Source: Taxillus chinensis
Taxonomy: Eukaryota; Streptophyta; Magnoliopsida; Santalales; Loranthaceae
NCBI GenBank assembly: GCA_023512835.1
Contig: CM042090.1
Location: forward strand, 53,059,365-53,123,364
Length of the DNA stretch: 64,000 bases
Reading direction: 5' to 3'
Shown here piece after piece: positions 11,293 through 23,319 of the stretch (its first letter is position 1; each line of letters begins with the position of its first letter). Below the pieces are notes generated by a model, which searched no databases, was not told the origin of the DNA, and saw only the letters and a program-made list of their open reading frames with translations. The position numbers and the translations under genes were made by a program.

Positions 11293-12065
11293 ATGCCTCT
11301 GAGGAGAGTGTCGAATGTATCTGGGGCAGTTGGTGATGAGTCTTCCACCCATGTGGGGCCGGATGTGGGGCAGTCCGACGGGAGAAATGAGTTGTTGGCA
11401 CATCTTATGGCCCAAGTGGGAGCTCTGAGGGAAAGTATGGGGGACAAGGTCTGAGAAGTGGTGCGCCGTGAGTTAGCAGCACAACAGGTGGTTCCACCAC
11501 CACCCCAAGAGGAGGAGTCCCAGTTTGAGGATAGGTTTCCACGCAAGGTAGTGGCGACTCAGCATGTTGATGAGGACGTGGTCATGAGGTTCCGAAAGGA
11601 ACAACCAAGTAAGTCCCTGGGAGGAGGTGATTCAATGGCTACGGAGCACTGGCCGAGGCATATTGAGCACTTATTCTGAGGCCTACCCTCAAGCAGAGAG
11701 TTGAGGCGTTCTGTTTAAGGACATATTCAAAGATAGTGGAGACGGCCCGTATTGTTGAAAGGGGTCTCGATGACGGAAGACAGGCCCATCAGGGACAGCA
11801 GTTCCAGAGTGGATCTGATTCCAAGAGGCCCAAGATAGTGCTTGGGGGTAGTAGTTTTGTGAGAGATAGGGGTCAGGCCCCAGTGGTGTTGGCGAGGTCC
11901 CACCTTAGTGGGAGACAAGGAGGTTCAACTAGAGGTCCACCTGGGAGGTTGTCTATGTTGTGGCGATCCAGGACATTGGAAATGGGAGTGTCCCTAGAGA
12001 CATTTGACATGTCGCACTTGTGGCCAAGAGGGACATCTGAGCAAGGTGTGCCATAGCAGAGGCAG
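11293..12065 (+). pseudogene. gypsy gag remnant with CCHC zinc knuckle
   Basis: The ATG at 11293 opens MPLRRVSNVSGAVGDE, followed by broken gag frames with in-frame stops (for example TGA near 11452). The central capsid part is much shorter than normal. The nucleocapsid motif CRTCGQEGHLSKVC (C-x2-C-x4-H-x4-C) is intact near 12010-12050. Just after it a TRIM-like element interrupts the ORF. Gag would package the element RNA; this copy cannot make it. Confidence 0.75.
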
Positions 12066-12068
12066 TAT

Positions 12069-12531
12069 TGTAACAACCCAAGTCCCCCATAGCACGATAT
12101 TGTCCAATTCAGCACCCAAGCCCAATCCCCGATTTTGTTCTTGGCAGTGCCACGCAAGCACCCCAAAAGGCCTCGTGCCAGGAGAGGTATCCACACCCTC
12201 TTTTGAGGCACGCTTCGTTCTCCTTCCCAGTCGATGTGGGACTTGCAAAGTCCACGGACTTTATAATCCACTCCCCTTAGGAGGCCCACGTCCCCGTGGG
12301 ACTATGGCACATCGACCTGGTTCCCAGCCCCCCCCCCCCCCCCCCCTGCCCGTAGCACGATATTGTCCGCGGTTTAGGGCCCAAGCCCAATCCTCGATTT
12401 TTTTTCTTGGCAGCACCACACAAGCACCCCAAAAGGCCTCATGCTAGGAGAGGTATCCATGCCCTCTTATAAGGCATGCTTTGTTCTCCTTCCCAGCCGA
12501 TGTGGGACTTGCAAAGTCCACGGACTTCACA
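12069..12531. mobile_element. TRIM-like short LTR element with internal duplication
   Basis: It begins TGTAACAACCCAAG and ends TTCACA, flanked by AGTAT (12064-12068) and AGTAC (12532-12536), a near-match 5-bp target duplication. A block from TAGCACGATATTGTCC through GATGTGGGACTTGC to AAAGTCCACGGACTT occurs twice (about 12090-12262 and 12353-12526), separated by a 20-base C tract. It resembles the widespread plant repeat beginning TGTAAC(A/G)GCCCAAGCCC. No coding capacity. It breaks gag-pol. Confidence 0.65.
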
Positions 12532-12759
12532 AGTACAAGCGGTGCTAGAGGGGCGGCACAGAGTAGTCGAGGTGACACCCAGTTTAGAGCTTTAGGGGAG
12601 AGACCAGCCTATCAGTGGCAAGGTGGCCAGACAGGTTCCAGTTAGTCTAGACCTTAGGGGAGGCCAAAGAGGCAGCCACAGGGGGGTGGAGGGACCCAAA
12701 GTAGGACCCATACAGAGGATAGGGGATAGAGGAGTGAGGCTACTGGTAGTGTAGCTCAG

Positions 12760-14830
12760 GGCAGAATGTTTGGCTTGACCACGACACCGTAGGAGGAGGC
12801 AGAGGTTACATCCTCAACCACCGAGGGTGGAGCAGAACCTTCAGTTGTATGAGGTACGATTTTGTTTTCTTGCACACTTGTATTTGTTTTATTTGATACG
12901 GATGCATCGTGTTCCTTTGTTACTGAGTCTATAATGGATAACCTTGGCTTAGATAATGGTGCAGTCGAGAGACCGTTGTCTATTAAATCACCAGTGGGTG
13001 GTGTCTACAAGGCGCAACGGGTGTGTCACGAGTGTATTCTCACCGTGGGTGATGTGGAGTTGTCCTTTGACTTTTATGTGATGCCTTTGAGGGCATTTGA
13101 TTTAATTTTGGGCATGGATTAGTTGAGAGCCTTTTAGGCTAATATTAATTGTTATAGACGGCGAGTGTCTTTTGTGTCACCGATAATGATTCCTTGCACC
13201 TTGTTGGATGAGTGGGATCGCGAGACGAGTCGAGCTGGACCGATGGTGGAGTAGTGGGGCACTGTCACCCATAGATTGGCAGTGCTCATATTTGTTGAGG
13301 GGAATATAGGGCAGAGAGTATGGCCAATGGTCGTGGACTAGTTCTAGGATATGTTTCCAAAGAAGTTGTGAAGTCTACCACCTGAGAGGGGTATAGAGTT
13401 TTACATTGAGCTGCTACTGAGGGTAGGGCCTATCTCGCAAGTGGCCTATCGGATGGGGCCTGAAGAGTTAAGGGAGCTACAGAAACACTTAGAGGAGCTG
13501 GAGGGCAAGAGCTTTATTTGGCCGAGTACTTCATCGTGGGGAGCACCAGTTCTTTTTGCTAAGAAGGCAAATGAGACATTATGATTATGTATTGATTACC
13601 AAAAACTAAACCAAGTAACGATAAAGAACAAGTATCCATTGCCTTGGATAGATGATTTGTTTGATCAGTTGAGCAGGACTCAGTGGTTTTCAAAAATAGA
13701 TTTGAGATCGGGGTATCATAGTTGAGAGTTAGGAAGGAGGATATCCTCAAGACCACTTTTCAGTGTAGATATGAGCATTATGAGTGGTTGGTGATGCCTT
13801 TTGGACTCACTAATGCACCAACAATATTTATGTAGTTGATAAACCAGGTGTTTGCCCCTTACCTCGATTAATTTGTGGTGGTATTCATTGACGACATCCT
13901 TGTGTACTCCAAGACCAGATTGGAGCATGAGGAACATTTGACAATGGTCTTGCAGACCTTGAGGGAGCATCAGTTATATGCCAAATTTAGTAAATGTGAT
14001 TTTTGGATGCAGGAGGTGCATTTCCTTGGCCATGTGGTATCAGATGGAGGAGTCCAAGTGAACCTAGCTAAGATTGAGGCAGTGTCATTGTGGAGGAGGC
14101 AGTGAACGTGTTTGAGATTAGGAGCTTTTTGGGCTTATCAGGGTATTATTGGTGCTTTGTGGAGGGATTCTCCCGTTTGTTGGCGCCTTTGACAGCATTA
14201 ACTCAAAAGGGGGTCAAATTTGAGTGGACTGACAAGTGTTAATAGGCTTTTGAGACATTGAAGGCCTGGTTGACCACCGCACCAGTGTTGAGGCTACCAC
14301 AAGAGGGGGTGTCTTATGAGGTATATTGTGATGCATCCAGAGTAGGCCTGGGGTGTGTGCTGATGCAGGAGCGCAATGTGATTGCATATGGTTCGAGGCA
14401 GTTGAAACCTCATAAGCTGAACTATCCCACCCATGATTTAGAGTTAGCGGCAATGATCTTTGCCTTAAAGAGTTGACAACATTATCTTTTGGGAGATAGG
14501 TTCGTGGTGTATACAGACCATCTAAGTCTTCAGTATATCTTTACTTAGAAAGATTTAAACCTGAGACAACGTCGGTGGATAGAGTATTCTCGACGTTTGA
14601 TTTTACCCTTACATATACCCCTGGCAAGGAGAATGTGGTGACAGATGCTCTGAGTAGAAAGGGCAAGGCCGAGGTGGTTATGAGAAAGTGGAAACTGATG
14701 GAGCAGTTGGCTATATTATAGCTCCAGCCTAGTACCTCTAAGAGGGGAATGGTTTTGAGTCCTATTGTTGTGATGCCCGAGTTGTATCAGCGTGTCCGAG
14801 AGGGACAAATGGGGGATATTGAGTGCGAGG
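12760..14830 (+). pseudogene. gypsy pol remnant: protease, reverse transcriptase, RNase H
   Basis: The protease region reads LFDTDASCSFVTE near 12885, so the usual D-T/S-G triad has Asp in place of Gly. RT follows: [17 protein letters not shown] near 13597, [12 protein letters not shown], then [13 protein letters not shown] near 13876 (the catalytic DD is kept) and [11 protein letters not shown]. RNase [20 protein letters not shown] near 14318 and [20 protein letters not shown]. Many stops (for example at 13120, 13250 and 14104) rule out activity. Domain order PR-RT-RH-IN identifies Ty3/gypsy. It is cut at 14835 by a solo LTR. Confidence 0.85.
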
Positions 14831-15070
14831 CACTCTGATTGGGGGGATTTATACCCCTTTTTTAGGGTCATTTTGGGTATATTTTCATACACTTTTGATT
14901 CATTTACTGCCCATTTGTGCTACATTTTCATGGCCTAACCCGAAAAGAGGATTTCTTGTAGTTTTTGTGGTATTTTTGCTATATTTCTTACAGGAATCCA
15001 ATAATCAAAGAAGAATTCACCAAATCCACAGAAGGAAGAAAGAATCCTAAAGACCTAAAGATCACGGCAC

Positions 15071-15385
15071 CACTACAAGAGAAAAGACTTATACCAACGG
15101 AACTTTTCCGTTGGTATAGGTCATTTTTCCGTCAGAATAGACCCTAGGGACTATTCTGACGGAAGGGATTTCCGTCGGTGGAAAACTCGTCAGTATAGGG
15201 TCTATACCAACGCCAAATCTGTTGGTATACACCCTCGGTCTATACTTACGGACAGTTTTACCGTTGGTATAGACCCTGGTGTATACCAACGGATCTGGAG
15301 TTGGTATAGACCTCATACCTATAGCAACGGCACATTCGGTCGTAGGTATAGACCTCATATCTATACCAACGGACCGTTGGTTTAG
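15071..15385. repeat. CACTA left subterminal hairpin repeats
   Basis: Many copies of TATACCAACGG and its complement CCGTTGGTATA occur, often back to back (for example 15090-15119). A related CCGTCAGAATAG / CTATTCTGACGG pair lies at 15129-15164. Subterminal repeats like these are the known binding sites of CACTA TNPA proteins. Confidence 0.85.
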
Positions 15386-15720
15386 CCTTTGAGGGTTGAA
15401 GCGCACGTAGACTGGTTTCGACCTGCCACTGGGCTCATCAGGAGAACGGCTCCAGTTCCCAACCAGTTTGTGTAAGGATGGCCAAATCCTTTCTTCAACA
15501 TCAAGTCCTCGACTAGCGGCATGCTCCCCGCATTCAACCGGATCGGCACGTCTGAACTCCGAAGGGGTTCCATCCGTTTTCCTCCACGAACTGCCTGGAA
15601 CCTTCCGCTGCACACCATCTACGCTTTCAACCAACCCCTCTCCTTTACGTAACATGAATACATTCCTGAATCGTGCCACTGAGAAACGTCCCGCCAGCAC
15701 TACGCTGCTCGGGTCGTGAC
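15386..15720 (-). other. GC-richer segment inside the CACTA element, origin unclear
   Basis: On the minus strand this block is open across its length and the open frame continues into the subterminal repeats. It follows LEEPHCLVS of the Transposase_24 reading, and the minus strand starts GTGTCACGACCCGAGCAGCG. It resembles no transposase part I know. It could be a captured host piece, an LTR fragment, or non-coding. Confidence 0.4.
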
Positions 15721-17960
15721 ACTAGGCAATGAGGCTCTTCGAGTTTTTGCATGTTTTCTTTATTCTGCTTGCTAATTTTCTGAAAAAAAAAAACAAATGT
15801 TAAAAGTTATCTTTTATAACATAAAAATAGAAAATATGTGAACTACATAATAAAATTGTCATACCTCTCCCTACTAACTACACCAATATCCAACAAGCAC
15901 TTGAAATTGCTCCTTATCAACTCGGGCATCATTAATTTTGTCATACATTTCGTCTACTATCAACAATGGATCAAATCCGGCATTTTTAGCTCATTTTTAT
16001 AACTTCTCCATTTCTCATTTACATCAGTCATAATCCAACTCTTAATTTGTTCTTTCCGCCTTTCCTCAATATGAAACTTTGACTAAAATTGAAAAACATA
16101 AAAAATTAAATTAAACAAATAGAGATAAAAATCTACCCACAAAACAACTAACATATTTAAAGAAAAGGAAATAAATTTTTACTGGCATTCAAAGCGATTA
16201 TTATATAACAATATTCATATCCCCAAAAAATGTTGCAACAAGCTTCACAATTGAAATGAAAAAACACAGCATGAGGGTGCTGAGATCACACAATACCAAG
16301 AAAACTCAAACATTAGCCACTGCCCCGCCCCAATAGATCAATGACACAGAAAAATATAGCCACTGCCCCACCCTTTGCAAAAGCTTACAGTGATTTCCCA
16401 AGAAATATTAGGCTAAAATTTCACAGCATGGACAGAAAGCCACAATGTCTAGGATTTAAATGAATATTCATCAAACTAACTCATCCCCTTTAGTGATGCA
16501 CTGGATAATTAGTAAAAACTGGTTCCAGAAATAAACAAAAAATGAAACAGAATACTCAAGTGTGAACAAGTTTAGTAAATTGGAAATATTTCTCCCAATG
16601 GAGAATGCAACAATATTTTATGTTGAACAAAAATGATGAGTTTATAGTGAGAGTATTATGAAGTGACAACAGGGTAATCCGCTAATAATCTTAAATATAG
16701 CACTAACACAACTGATGCAGGATTAAAGAGATCACACAGAAGCAATGGCATAATAACATGCATGATTCAACTTACATATAGTGAAGAAATATGAAGGTAT
16801 AATAAAACTTTACGTTTTGAACCAAATTGTGGAACAGACACGCCTCACCCAAAAACCCATGACTCGGGCTGAGGCTAATTTCATAATCCATCACACCGAT
16901 GGTGGCTCCTTAGTAAACAATTTACAGTTATTATTCTTATTTAACTTTGTTTGATGTTTGCACCCCTATAAGTTCTTAAAACCATAACTTGAAATTTATC
17001 TTTTAACAATTGTAATTTCCTTCTTTCACAATCAGGTCAATTCCTCCCTGATCCCCCTTGGCTAGTTATCCTAGAATAAATAATTCCTAATATTAGACAT
17101 TGATTCTGTGTAATGAATACCAAATATAATGCTGTTCCAATCTAAGATCATCACATTTATAAATGAAACTGAAACAAGCTACCAAACAAGCTATCGTCCT
17201 GAAATAACACAATGGTTGTTTGAGCAGACAGACTATTTGAGTTGTGTTACTTACTAGCTGATCTTTTCTAATGAGGCAATAGACAAGAGGAAATATTTTG
17301 TGACCGATTTTCTTTTAATCTTTGTTATGTTAATTTTTATGAAGACCATATATATGTGTTAGAAGACCATTTTTATCAATAACACAGAATACAAAATAAG
17401 GAGAATCAAAAAAGAAATATAAGTAAATATATCTTGCTTTAATATGAACTTTTAAGTAATAGACTAGATATGACATTATAAGCATTTTTTTCATACCTCT
17501 ATAATCTTCCATATGTCATCCTTATAAATTTCAGGCAAATCTCTCCATTCCTTGTAGCTAATTGGGGCAATATCTGATTTCCTTGCAATAATACCAAGGA
17601 ATCGAGTCAACATGCAACCTTCTTTACCAACCGGGTGGCAATTTGTATCAAATACGACATTAACCTTTACACCTTCTTCCAATTCCCAGATATGGGACAT
17701 CAATGTTGGACCTCTTGGTTTTCTAGGTGGTGGAGATAGTGCTAATAATAAATGCATTCATCAAATATACATTCGCTCAATAAATTTGAAAAACAATTAA
17801 AGTTAAAAGTTTTTACCCCTTGATTCAGTTTCTTGTAGGCCAGCATGTTGATTGTTCTCCTCACAGTCATTGCTTCTAGGTGAAGCAAGTTGTTGACTTG
17901 GTTCAACATCATTCGGTTTCGTTGAACCCTCACAAGAGTGAGACGCTTGCGCTTTGGCAT
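15720..17960 (-). pseudogene. CACTA second gene, Transposase_24 (Ptta/En/Spm) type
   Basis: Minus-strand exons: from ATG at 17960, MPKRKRLTLVRVQRNRM... to about 17815. Then 17732-17498 with PPPRKPRGPTLMSHIWELEE, LTRFLGIIARKSDIAPISY and WRDLPEIYKDDIWKIIE. Then a short exon near 16087-15955 with FHIEERRKEQIKSWIMTDVN and EKWRSYKNELK. Finally about 15780-15720 with SKQNKENMQKLEEPHC. The PRGPT...W...IG/FLG...DW/EWR pattern is that of Transposase_24, found as the second ORF of plant CACTA elements. A stop ends the 15955 exon. AT-rich introns (15780-15955, 16087-17498) hold nothing else. Confidence 0.7.
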
Positions 17961-18262
17961 CTTGAAAGGAGAAAAAGAAGACATTAACAATGAAAATTTA
18001 AAAAGACATTAATAATAAGAATTTATATTAGAAGACTAAAGCATATAAAGGATTAAAGCAAGCCACATTATATAAATTTAGAAGAATATTATAAATAAAT
18101 CCATAATAATTGTTGAATCATATTGAAATAATTGAAAAGTTAAACACTGAAAAGACAAAAACATAGAAATTAGAGAGTTACACTTAAAATTATAATAATG
18201 TATTACACAAAAATAATAAAATGTACAAACGGTCATGTAATCAATGTACTACAAATGGTGAT

Positions 18263-21200
18263 TTATTCATCCATTTCTTCATCTTCACAGATTTCAACAT
18301 CCATTTCCGGTGTGACAATAATCCCATCTTCCTCAATATCTATCCTAGCCCAACTCGATGTGATATCTATTCCACCAGCTTCATCTTGGATAATAGGCAT
18401 CACTTTTCCCAATTCATAGACGCCTCTGACCTTCACATGCTTCACTACGTGCCAATCTTTTTCTCTTCCATCCTTAATATAAAACACTTTACTAGCTTGG
18501 GAAGCGAATATATAGGGGTCGTCAGTAGGATTACTACCAGTGTGAGATAAATGATTGAAATTGACCAATGTAAAACCAAATTCATCTTTCTTGCATCCTC
18601 TATGGGTGTCCACCCAATCACACTTGAAAAGCACAACTCTATATATGCCAGAGTAGTTCAACTGAATAATTTGTTGCAACACACCATAGAAATTTAGCTC
18701 TCCTTCCACTGGTTGATTGTCTTTTCTACTAGAATAACTTGTGGTTTTTGACATCACTACCACCCCACTGTTTTGTGTTTTTAGGTTCTTCTCATGAGCT
18801 TTGGTGTGGAATCTTAATCCATTTACCAAGTGTCCAGAATAGGTCAATACAACATCACTTGGTCATTTTGAAAGCCACTTAATTTTTTCTTCAATAGAAT
18901 AACCTTGTTGTTCCATTCGGGAAACCTGTAAACACAATTTATTATTTTACTTAAAAAATATTTAGTGAAAAATAAATTATATGCCATTTAGTTTGTGTCT
19001 TTTAAACTTACCCGATCATGAAACCATTCATGAAATGTCAAAGAGTGATACCTCTCAATTTCATACTGTGATAGGCGAGGTGAGCGATTTTGTTTCCTTA
19101 AAAATTCTTTATGCTGCCTAAAAAAAGTATATAAATAGGTATCTTGGTTAGATAAAAGTGAGAGAATAAGGATGCATTTAACATATAACCATTACCAATA
19201 CTTACTCAATAAAGGGAGTGACCTCAGTAGTATTAAAAAGAATATACCGGTGTGCTTGGACCAATGATTGGGATTCAAGCTTTATTCTTCGCACCCTCTT
19301 TCATTTTTTTACGTTAATAGCCATATGTCTTTGCATCCTTCCCAATGGTCGACCTACGGGAGTTACTAGGTTTTCTTCACCCTCATTACAATGTTGTTCA
19401 TCATCTTTATCATCATTACGCAAAGGTCTACTAAACCTTGTCTCAACTCCATCCAAATATCTCGAGCAAAAAGTTAAACATTCATTTGACAAATAAGCTT
19501 CTGCAATTGATCCCTCTGGATGAGCTCTATTGGAAACATAATTCTTAAGTGTAAGAAGGAACCTAAAACAAATTAAAAAAATCATTAATTAGTTAACATT
19601 TATTAGAGTTGTTGAGAATTAATGAATCAATTATTGAGAAATAATTTTCATGATTTAACTAACCGTTCAACAGGATACATCCACCTATAAGCAACAGGCC
19701 CACCAAGCTTTACCTCTTCTGCCAAATGCATGACAAGATGTACCATCATAGTGAAGAATGAAGGAGGGAAAATCTTTTCCATTTCATACAAGATTATTGC
19801 AGATTGAGACTTTAATAGATCAAGATCAGATTCTTCGAAAACTTTCAGACACAAGCAATTGAAGAGATTACACAATTGAATAATAATTGAAGCAACTCTT
19901 TTAGGCAAAGATCCTCTAATTGCCACCGGGAGAAGTTCTTGCATAAGGATATGACAGTCATATGTTTTCAACCCAATTATCTTTCATTGTTTAACTTGAA
20001 CACAATGAGAGATATTACAAGAATACTCATCAGGCAGTTTCATGTCCTTCAACACCTTGAAAAAAGCATCTTTCTCCTTTGCAGTCATTTGATAACACAC
20101 TTTGGGCAATAACTTAGAGTTATTGCTTAATCCTAGTTTTGGATGCAAATCAGACCTTAAACCCATGTCTTGAAGGTCACAACGTGCTTTATAATTGTCT
20201 TTTGTCTTCCCATCTTGGTTAGTTATTGTTCCATAAGTGTTATCAAAGACATTTTTTTCAATGTGCATCATATCAAGGTTGTGAGGAAGTATATTGTGCT
20301 TCCAGTAAGGAAGAGTGAAGAAAATGCTAATCTTTTTCAAAGGCTTACTTGATTCCCTTTCCATTATATTCACATCATCTGCATGACTCAAAATTTATGA
20401 TCCCCCCATTCGAGCAGGTGGCATTCGAAGATCTTTATTTCCATCAAAAGATTTTCTCCCATGTTGATACCTATGCCTTTGATCTAGCCATCTCCGATGG
20501 CCCATATAATAAAATTTCCTGCTATGATATAACCATATTGATTCTGTATTATAACCACAGCATGGACAAGCTTTTTCCCCCTTAGTACTCCACCCAGACA
20601 GAATTGCAAGTACTGGAAAGTCATTAATTGTCCATAATAATGTTGCTCTCAATTGAAATCTCTCCCCTTTAGAAGCATCAAAAGTTTCAATCCCAATGTC
20701 CCATAACTGTTGTAAGTCTTCAATGAGTGGTTGCATGTAGATATCAATTTTATTTCCAGGACTTTATGGGCCAGGAAGTAAGAGTGAAAGTATCAAATTG
20801 GGTTGCTTCATGCATAACCACGGAGGCAGGTTGTATGGAATTAGTATAACAGGCCAAGTGTTATATGTGACATTCATTGACTTGAATGGGTTAAACCCAT
20901 CAGAAGCTAGCCCCAGTCTCAAATTTTGAGGATCAGCAGCAAAATCTGGATACTCTTCATCTAAATGTTTCCAAGCAATAGAATCTGCAGGATGACGAAT
21001 AAGTCCATCCTTAGTCCGTTCTTCATCGTGCCATCTCATAAGAGCAGTGGTTTTGGAAGACATATATAGCCGCTGTAATCTTGGGATTAAAGGAAACCAT
21101 CGCAATATCTTCTCAGGTTTTGACTTTTTCTTTTTTATTGGGCAATTTATGGAATCTTCTTCTGTAGTATTTGAGGGAGCAATCCATCTTGAAGCACTTC

Positions 21201-21915
21201 ACTCAGAGCAAAAATCGTCTTTGGCTTTATCTTTCCAAAACAACATGCAATCATTAGGGCAAGCATGTATTTTCTCATAACTTAAGCCCAAACTTCTAAT
21301 AATTTTCTTTGTTTCATTATAAGACTTAGGCAACACATTTCCTTCCGGAAGCAAAAAGCTTAAGTACTCTAACAATTGAGTGAAAGACTTATTACTCCAC
21401 CCATTTAAGCATTTGAGATGAAATAAATGCACAATAGCACCCAACTTTGTCTCTTCACAGTTAGGGTATAATTTCTGCCCAGCATCCTTCAACAAATTAG
21501 AAAAACTATCCATATGATTTCCATGTATGGAAGGTTCATGGTTAAAATCACCGCCAGAATTGAAACCATCTACATCCTCATTGTGAATGCTATCTTCCAT
21601 GTTACCAATTGCAAAAACATCTTGTACCAAACCTCTGATATCATGATTAAAAGGTATTTCTTCCTCATTTTGATTTTCACTTGAATTCAGCACTACAAAA
21701 TCCTTTTCATGAGAAGTCCAATTATAATTTCTAAGAAAACCTCTTTTCAGTAAATGATCAACAACATCTTCCTTTTTTCACCAAATCAAGTTTGCACATC
21801 TTCTACAATGGCACAATATTTTTCCACCTTTTACAGACTTCTCGAATGTAAAATTGACAAAATTCAAAATTCTTTGGATGTAATTTGGACTTGAGGTTCT
21901 TTCAAGATTATCCAT
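18263..21915 (-). pseudogene. CACTA TNP2-type transposase, in-frame stops
   Basis: The ATG at 21915 opens MDNLERTSSPNYIQRI. One frame then continues to about 19664 with no frameshift but five stops (21778 TGA, 21199 TGA, 20764 TAA, 20395 TAA, 19984 TGA). Landmarks: LLEYLSFLLPEGNVLP; LRLGLASDGFNPF; NLPPWLCMKQPN; KACPCCGYNTES; ILPHNLDMMHIEKNVFDN; MVHLVMHLAEEVKLGGPVAY (DUF4218). After an intron (19663-19563) come VSNRAHPEGSIAEAYLSNEC, another exon near 19120-19014, and the DUF4216 region (18847-18263; GVLQQIIQLNYSGIYRVVLF, VKVRGVYELGKV). The domain order is that of an autonomous CACTA transposase. This copy is dead. Confidence 0.88.
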
Positions 21916-23039
21916 AAAACTGAAACAAATAAATTAAGACATATAAATGCAAAAATAAAAAATAAATTTGAAGTAAACATACATATAAGATTTTATAATA
22001 GCTTTCTTCAAAATGAAAACTTATACTTCACTAAAACAAATAACATAGCCTTTGTGCCCTCTAGTAGTTTATGTTCATGTATCTCATTTGTTCACATCCT
22101 CATAAATTAAACAAATAATAACATATACAAACACTACCCTACAAATGGAAAATTAAACTTTTAAAGAAATGTTTAAGTCATGACTTCTTATTTTTCTTAT
22201 AGTTTTATATGTTTAGACTACCGAGTTGAATTCTTGAAATGAAGAACTTATGATGACAACAGTTAAATTGTAATTATATATGTTCACTACACTTTTTTAA
22301 ACATATTAAGCATGGAAACTCATATGTCTAATTACAATTATTTGTTAAAGAATATAATCATAACACTTATATAAGCTGTAAAACTAGCATAAATAAGCTG
22401 TGAGCATATTATCCATATATTTAACCCCCAAACATAGACAAAAGTCTTGGATGTCATATAGTAATATGCATATCATCAACCCCTTAGTAGAAATAGTACT
22501 CTTTTGACTCAAATAAAAAGAAGCATACAAATACAAATATCACTACCAAAACGATCAAACAAAAATTAAAAAAAAATCCTACATTCTAACATCTTATTCT
22601 TGTTTTTATATGACCTAGATTACATCAATTAATGAAAATTTAATGCAAATAAAATAAATTTCTAAAATCAATGGTGAAACAAGTACCCCTGGTTTGTTGA
22701 ACGGAGATGTTAGTGATGATTCGGGGCTGAGATTGAGTGCAACAGCCAACGTTGGCCACGACTGCGGATCGTGAGGAAGGCGTCTGGCAGGGTAGCAATC
22801 TGGTGTTGGATGGCGATGTGGTGCTCGGCTCTGGCGTGGGTAGCGATATGTTGCTTGGTGCTACCATGGGTGGTGATGAAGAAGGACTTGAGGATCTGAC
22901 CCAAATTAGGGATTTTGTGATGAGAAGGAAGTTGAGGGGTTCGTTGATGAGGAGCGATTTGGGATGGTCGCAGTCGAAGTTAGGGATTTGGGGGGAGGGA
23001 GGAGAACTGACCCGATGGAATTGGGTGAAATGGCATTTA

Positions 23040-23319
23040 CACGATCAAGGGACGCGAGATGGGTGTGTCAAAAAATTGAACAGTATATCTATACCCACGG
23101 CTAATTTAAAAGTTGTTGGTATAGATATACTTATACAAATGGATAATTGCTAATCCGTATCTATAAATTGACTCTATAGTGACGGAAAGATGTTTTCGTG
23201 AGTATATACTAGTATATACTCACTGATTTCACTTCGGTTGGTATAGACCCTACTTTTACATACAGATTCTTATCCGTTAGTATAAATGTCCGTTGGTATA
23301 GGTTAATTTTTTTGTAGTG
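23040..23319. repeat. CACTA right subterminal repeats
   Basis: The GTTGGTATAGA motif and its complements recur between 23085 and 23302, ahead of the TTTTTTTGTAGTG terminus. They mirror the motifs at 15071-15385. Confidence 0.8.

Larger units (their letters stand above)
15071..23319 (-). mobile_element. CACTA (En/Spm-type) DNA transposon, complete but decayed
   Basis: The ends are CACTACAAGAGAAAAG (15071) and TTAATTTTTTTGTAGTG (to 23319), inverted copies of CACTACAA-type termini. The flanking trinucleotides are CAC and CGC, a 3-bp target duplication differing by one CpG-type transition. Subterminal regions at both ends are full of inverted CCGTTGGTATAG motifs. Two transposon genes run on the minus strand: a TNP2-type transposase (21915-18263) and a Transposase_24 gene (17960-15720). 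Confidence 0.92.

Noticed and set aside
22640..22960. Host gene exon in the GC-richer block near the CACTA 5' end
   Set aside because: Frames on both strands are short and low in complexity. The position fits the transposon's own 5' leader.
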